In this document: positions 12,602 through 12,955 of the stretch, piece by piece | Position numbering within the stretch: position 1 is the first letter of the stretch | Layout: each line of letters starts with the position of its first letter | Source: Frankiaceae bacterium | GTDB taxonomy: Bacteria; Actinomycetota; Actinomycetes; JAVEEJ01 | Reading direction: 5' to 3' | NCBI GenBank assembly: GCA_030840515.1 | Contig: JAVEEJ010000262.1 | Coordinates: 1 to 12,955, forward strand | DNA length: 12,955 bases | Translations under genes and position numbers: made by a program | Notes under the pieces: model-generated | The model's database searches: none | Told to the model about the DNA's origin: nothing | Seen by the model: the letters and a program-made list of their open reading frames with translations, nothing else

Positions 12602-12955
12602 CTAGTGCGAGGCGAGCCACTTCTGGCCGAACGCGCACTCGTCCTTCAGCGTCTTCTCGGTCGCCTCCGCGACCGCCCGCTCGAGCTTGCCGCCGATTAG
12701 CGGGACCGAGGCCTTGACCTCGCCTTCGATGGTGACGGTCGTGCCGCCGGCGCTCGGTGCCATCGCGAGCCGACCGCCCATCTGCATAGGTGCGGACTTG
12801 GCCTCCACCTTCCAGGTGCCGCTCCTGGAGCCATCCGCTGTCGGGCTGCTCCACTCCTGGATCTCGGTGATGGTCTGGCGCTCCCCGAGCAGCTTGCGCG
12901 CGAAGTCGGGGATGCCGGCGGTCTCGACGTCCCGCTGGATCCGCAGCCGGATAGA
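12602..12955 (-). CDS. DUF2505-family protein, C-terminal part (partial)
   Basis: The minus strand is open from the right edge to a TAG at 12602, giving 117 residues and no start in the window. Blocks such as RIQRDVETAGIPDFARKLLGE, ITEIQEW, TVTIEGEVKASVPLIGGKLE and KDECAFGQKWLA match the actinobacterial DUF2505 family, which has a START-like (SRPBCC) ligand-binding fold of about 160-170 residues. About 45 residues would be missing at the N-terminus. The internal ATG or GTG codons (such as 12808) fall inside the domain and are not starts. The function of the family is unknown; lipid or hydrophobic ligand binding is suggested by the fold. The gene converges on the propeller gene with 16 bases between the stops. 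Confidence 0.8.
   Translation of the reverse strand, partial: SIRLRIQRDVETAGIPDFARKLLGERQTITEIQEWSSPTADGSRSGTWKVEAKSAPMQMGGRLAMAPSAGGTTVTIEGEVKASVPLIGGKLERAVAEATEKTLKDECAFGQKWLASH
12605..12639. repeat. Right copy of a 35-base direct repeat (DUF2505 3' end)
   Basis: Right member of the pair with 11110-11143. It lies inside the intact DUF2505 gene and codes for its final residues, so this is the functional copy. The left copy is the degraded one. Confidence 0.75.

Overview
The window comes from a high-GC Gram-positive chromosome, most likely an actinomycete near Nocardioidaceae, Geodermatophilales or mycobacteria-like groups. This is inferred from the strong G/C bias at third positions, frequent GTG starts, promoters placed for leaderless mRNAs, an actinobacterial-type WS/DGAT, a PruA resembling the mycobacterial enzyme, and DUF2505 and DUF6912-type proteins. 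No rRNA, tRNA, CRISPR array, transposase or phage gene was seen. Coding density is high, and the longest gap between genes is 176 bases.

Layout. (1) 1-1775: the 5' end of a divergent acyl-CoA dehydrogenase-like gene (minus strand, cut by the edge), then an ACAD10/11-type phosphotransferase and an overlapping HAD hydrolase on the plus strand. These are the three domains found fused in animal ACAD10. (2) 1772-3477, minus strand: a cupredoxin-like lipoprotein translationally coupled to a polytopic membrane protein. (3) 3558-4552: a Xre/MbcA-type antitoxin and RES-domain toxin pair, with a perfect palindrome over the likely -10 box and an apparent CTG start for the toxin. (4) 4621-9981, plus strand, probably one long transcription unit: WS/DGAT acyltransferase, patatin-like lipase (ATGA overlap), a DUF6912-like protein, L-glutamate gamma-semialdehyde dehydrogenase (pruA) and tryptophan 2,3-dioxygenase (kynA, no gap after pruA). 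(5) 10118-11096: an 8-TM membrane protein built of four repeats with a His-rich tail. It sits behind a PhoP-like direct repeat and a -10 box set for leaderless transcription. (6) 11107-12955: a secreted sialidase-fold beta-propeller gene lying between a decayed copy of the 3' end of a DUF2505 gene and the intact DUF2505 gene, which is cut by the right edge.

How the genes fit together. Region 1 looks like a hydroxyacyl-CoA or unusual-acyl catabolic module (kinase, phosphatase-fold partner, dehydrogenase). Region 4 joins storage-lipid synthesis and hydrolysis to catabolism of proline/arginine-derived semialdehyde and tryptophan. Region 3 is a self-contained toxin-antitoxin unit. The features most worth follow-up are the split ACAD10 locus, the toxin-antitoxin control region, the four-repeat His-tailed membrane protein with its promoter, and the one-gene propeller insertion bounded by DUF2505 3'-end copies. 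I did not find a clearly new multi-gene system. All identifications are from reading the sequence, without database searches.
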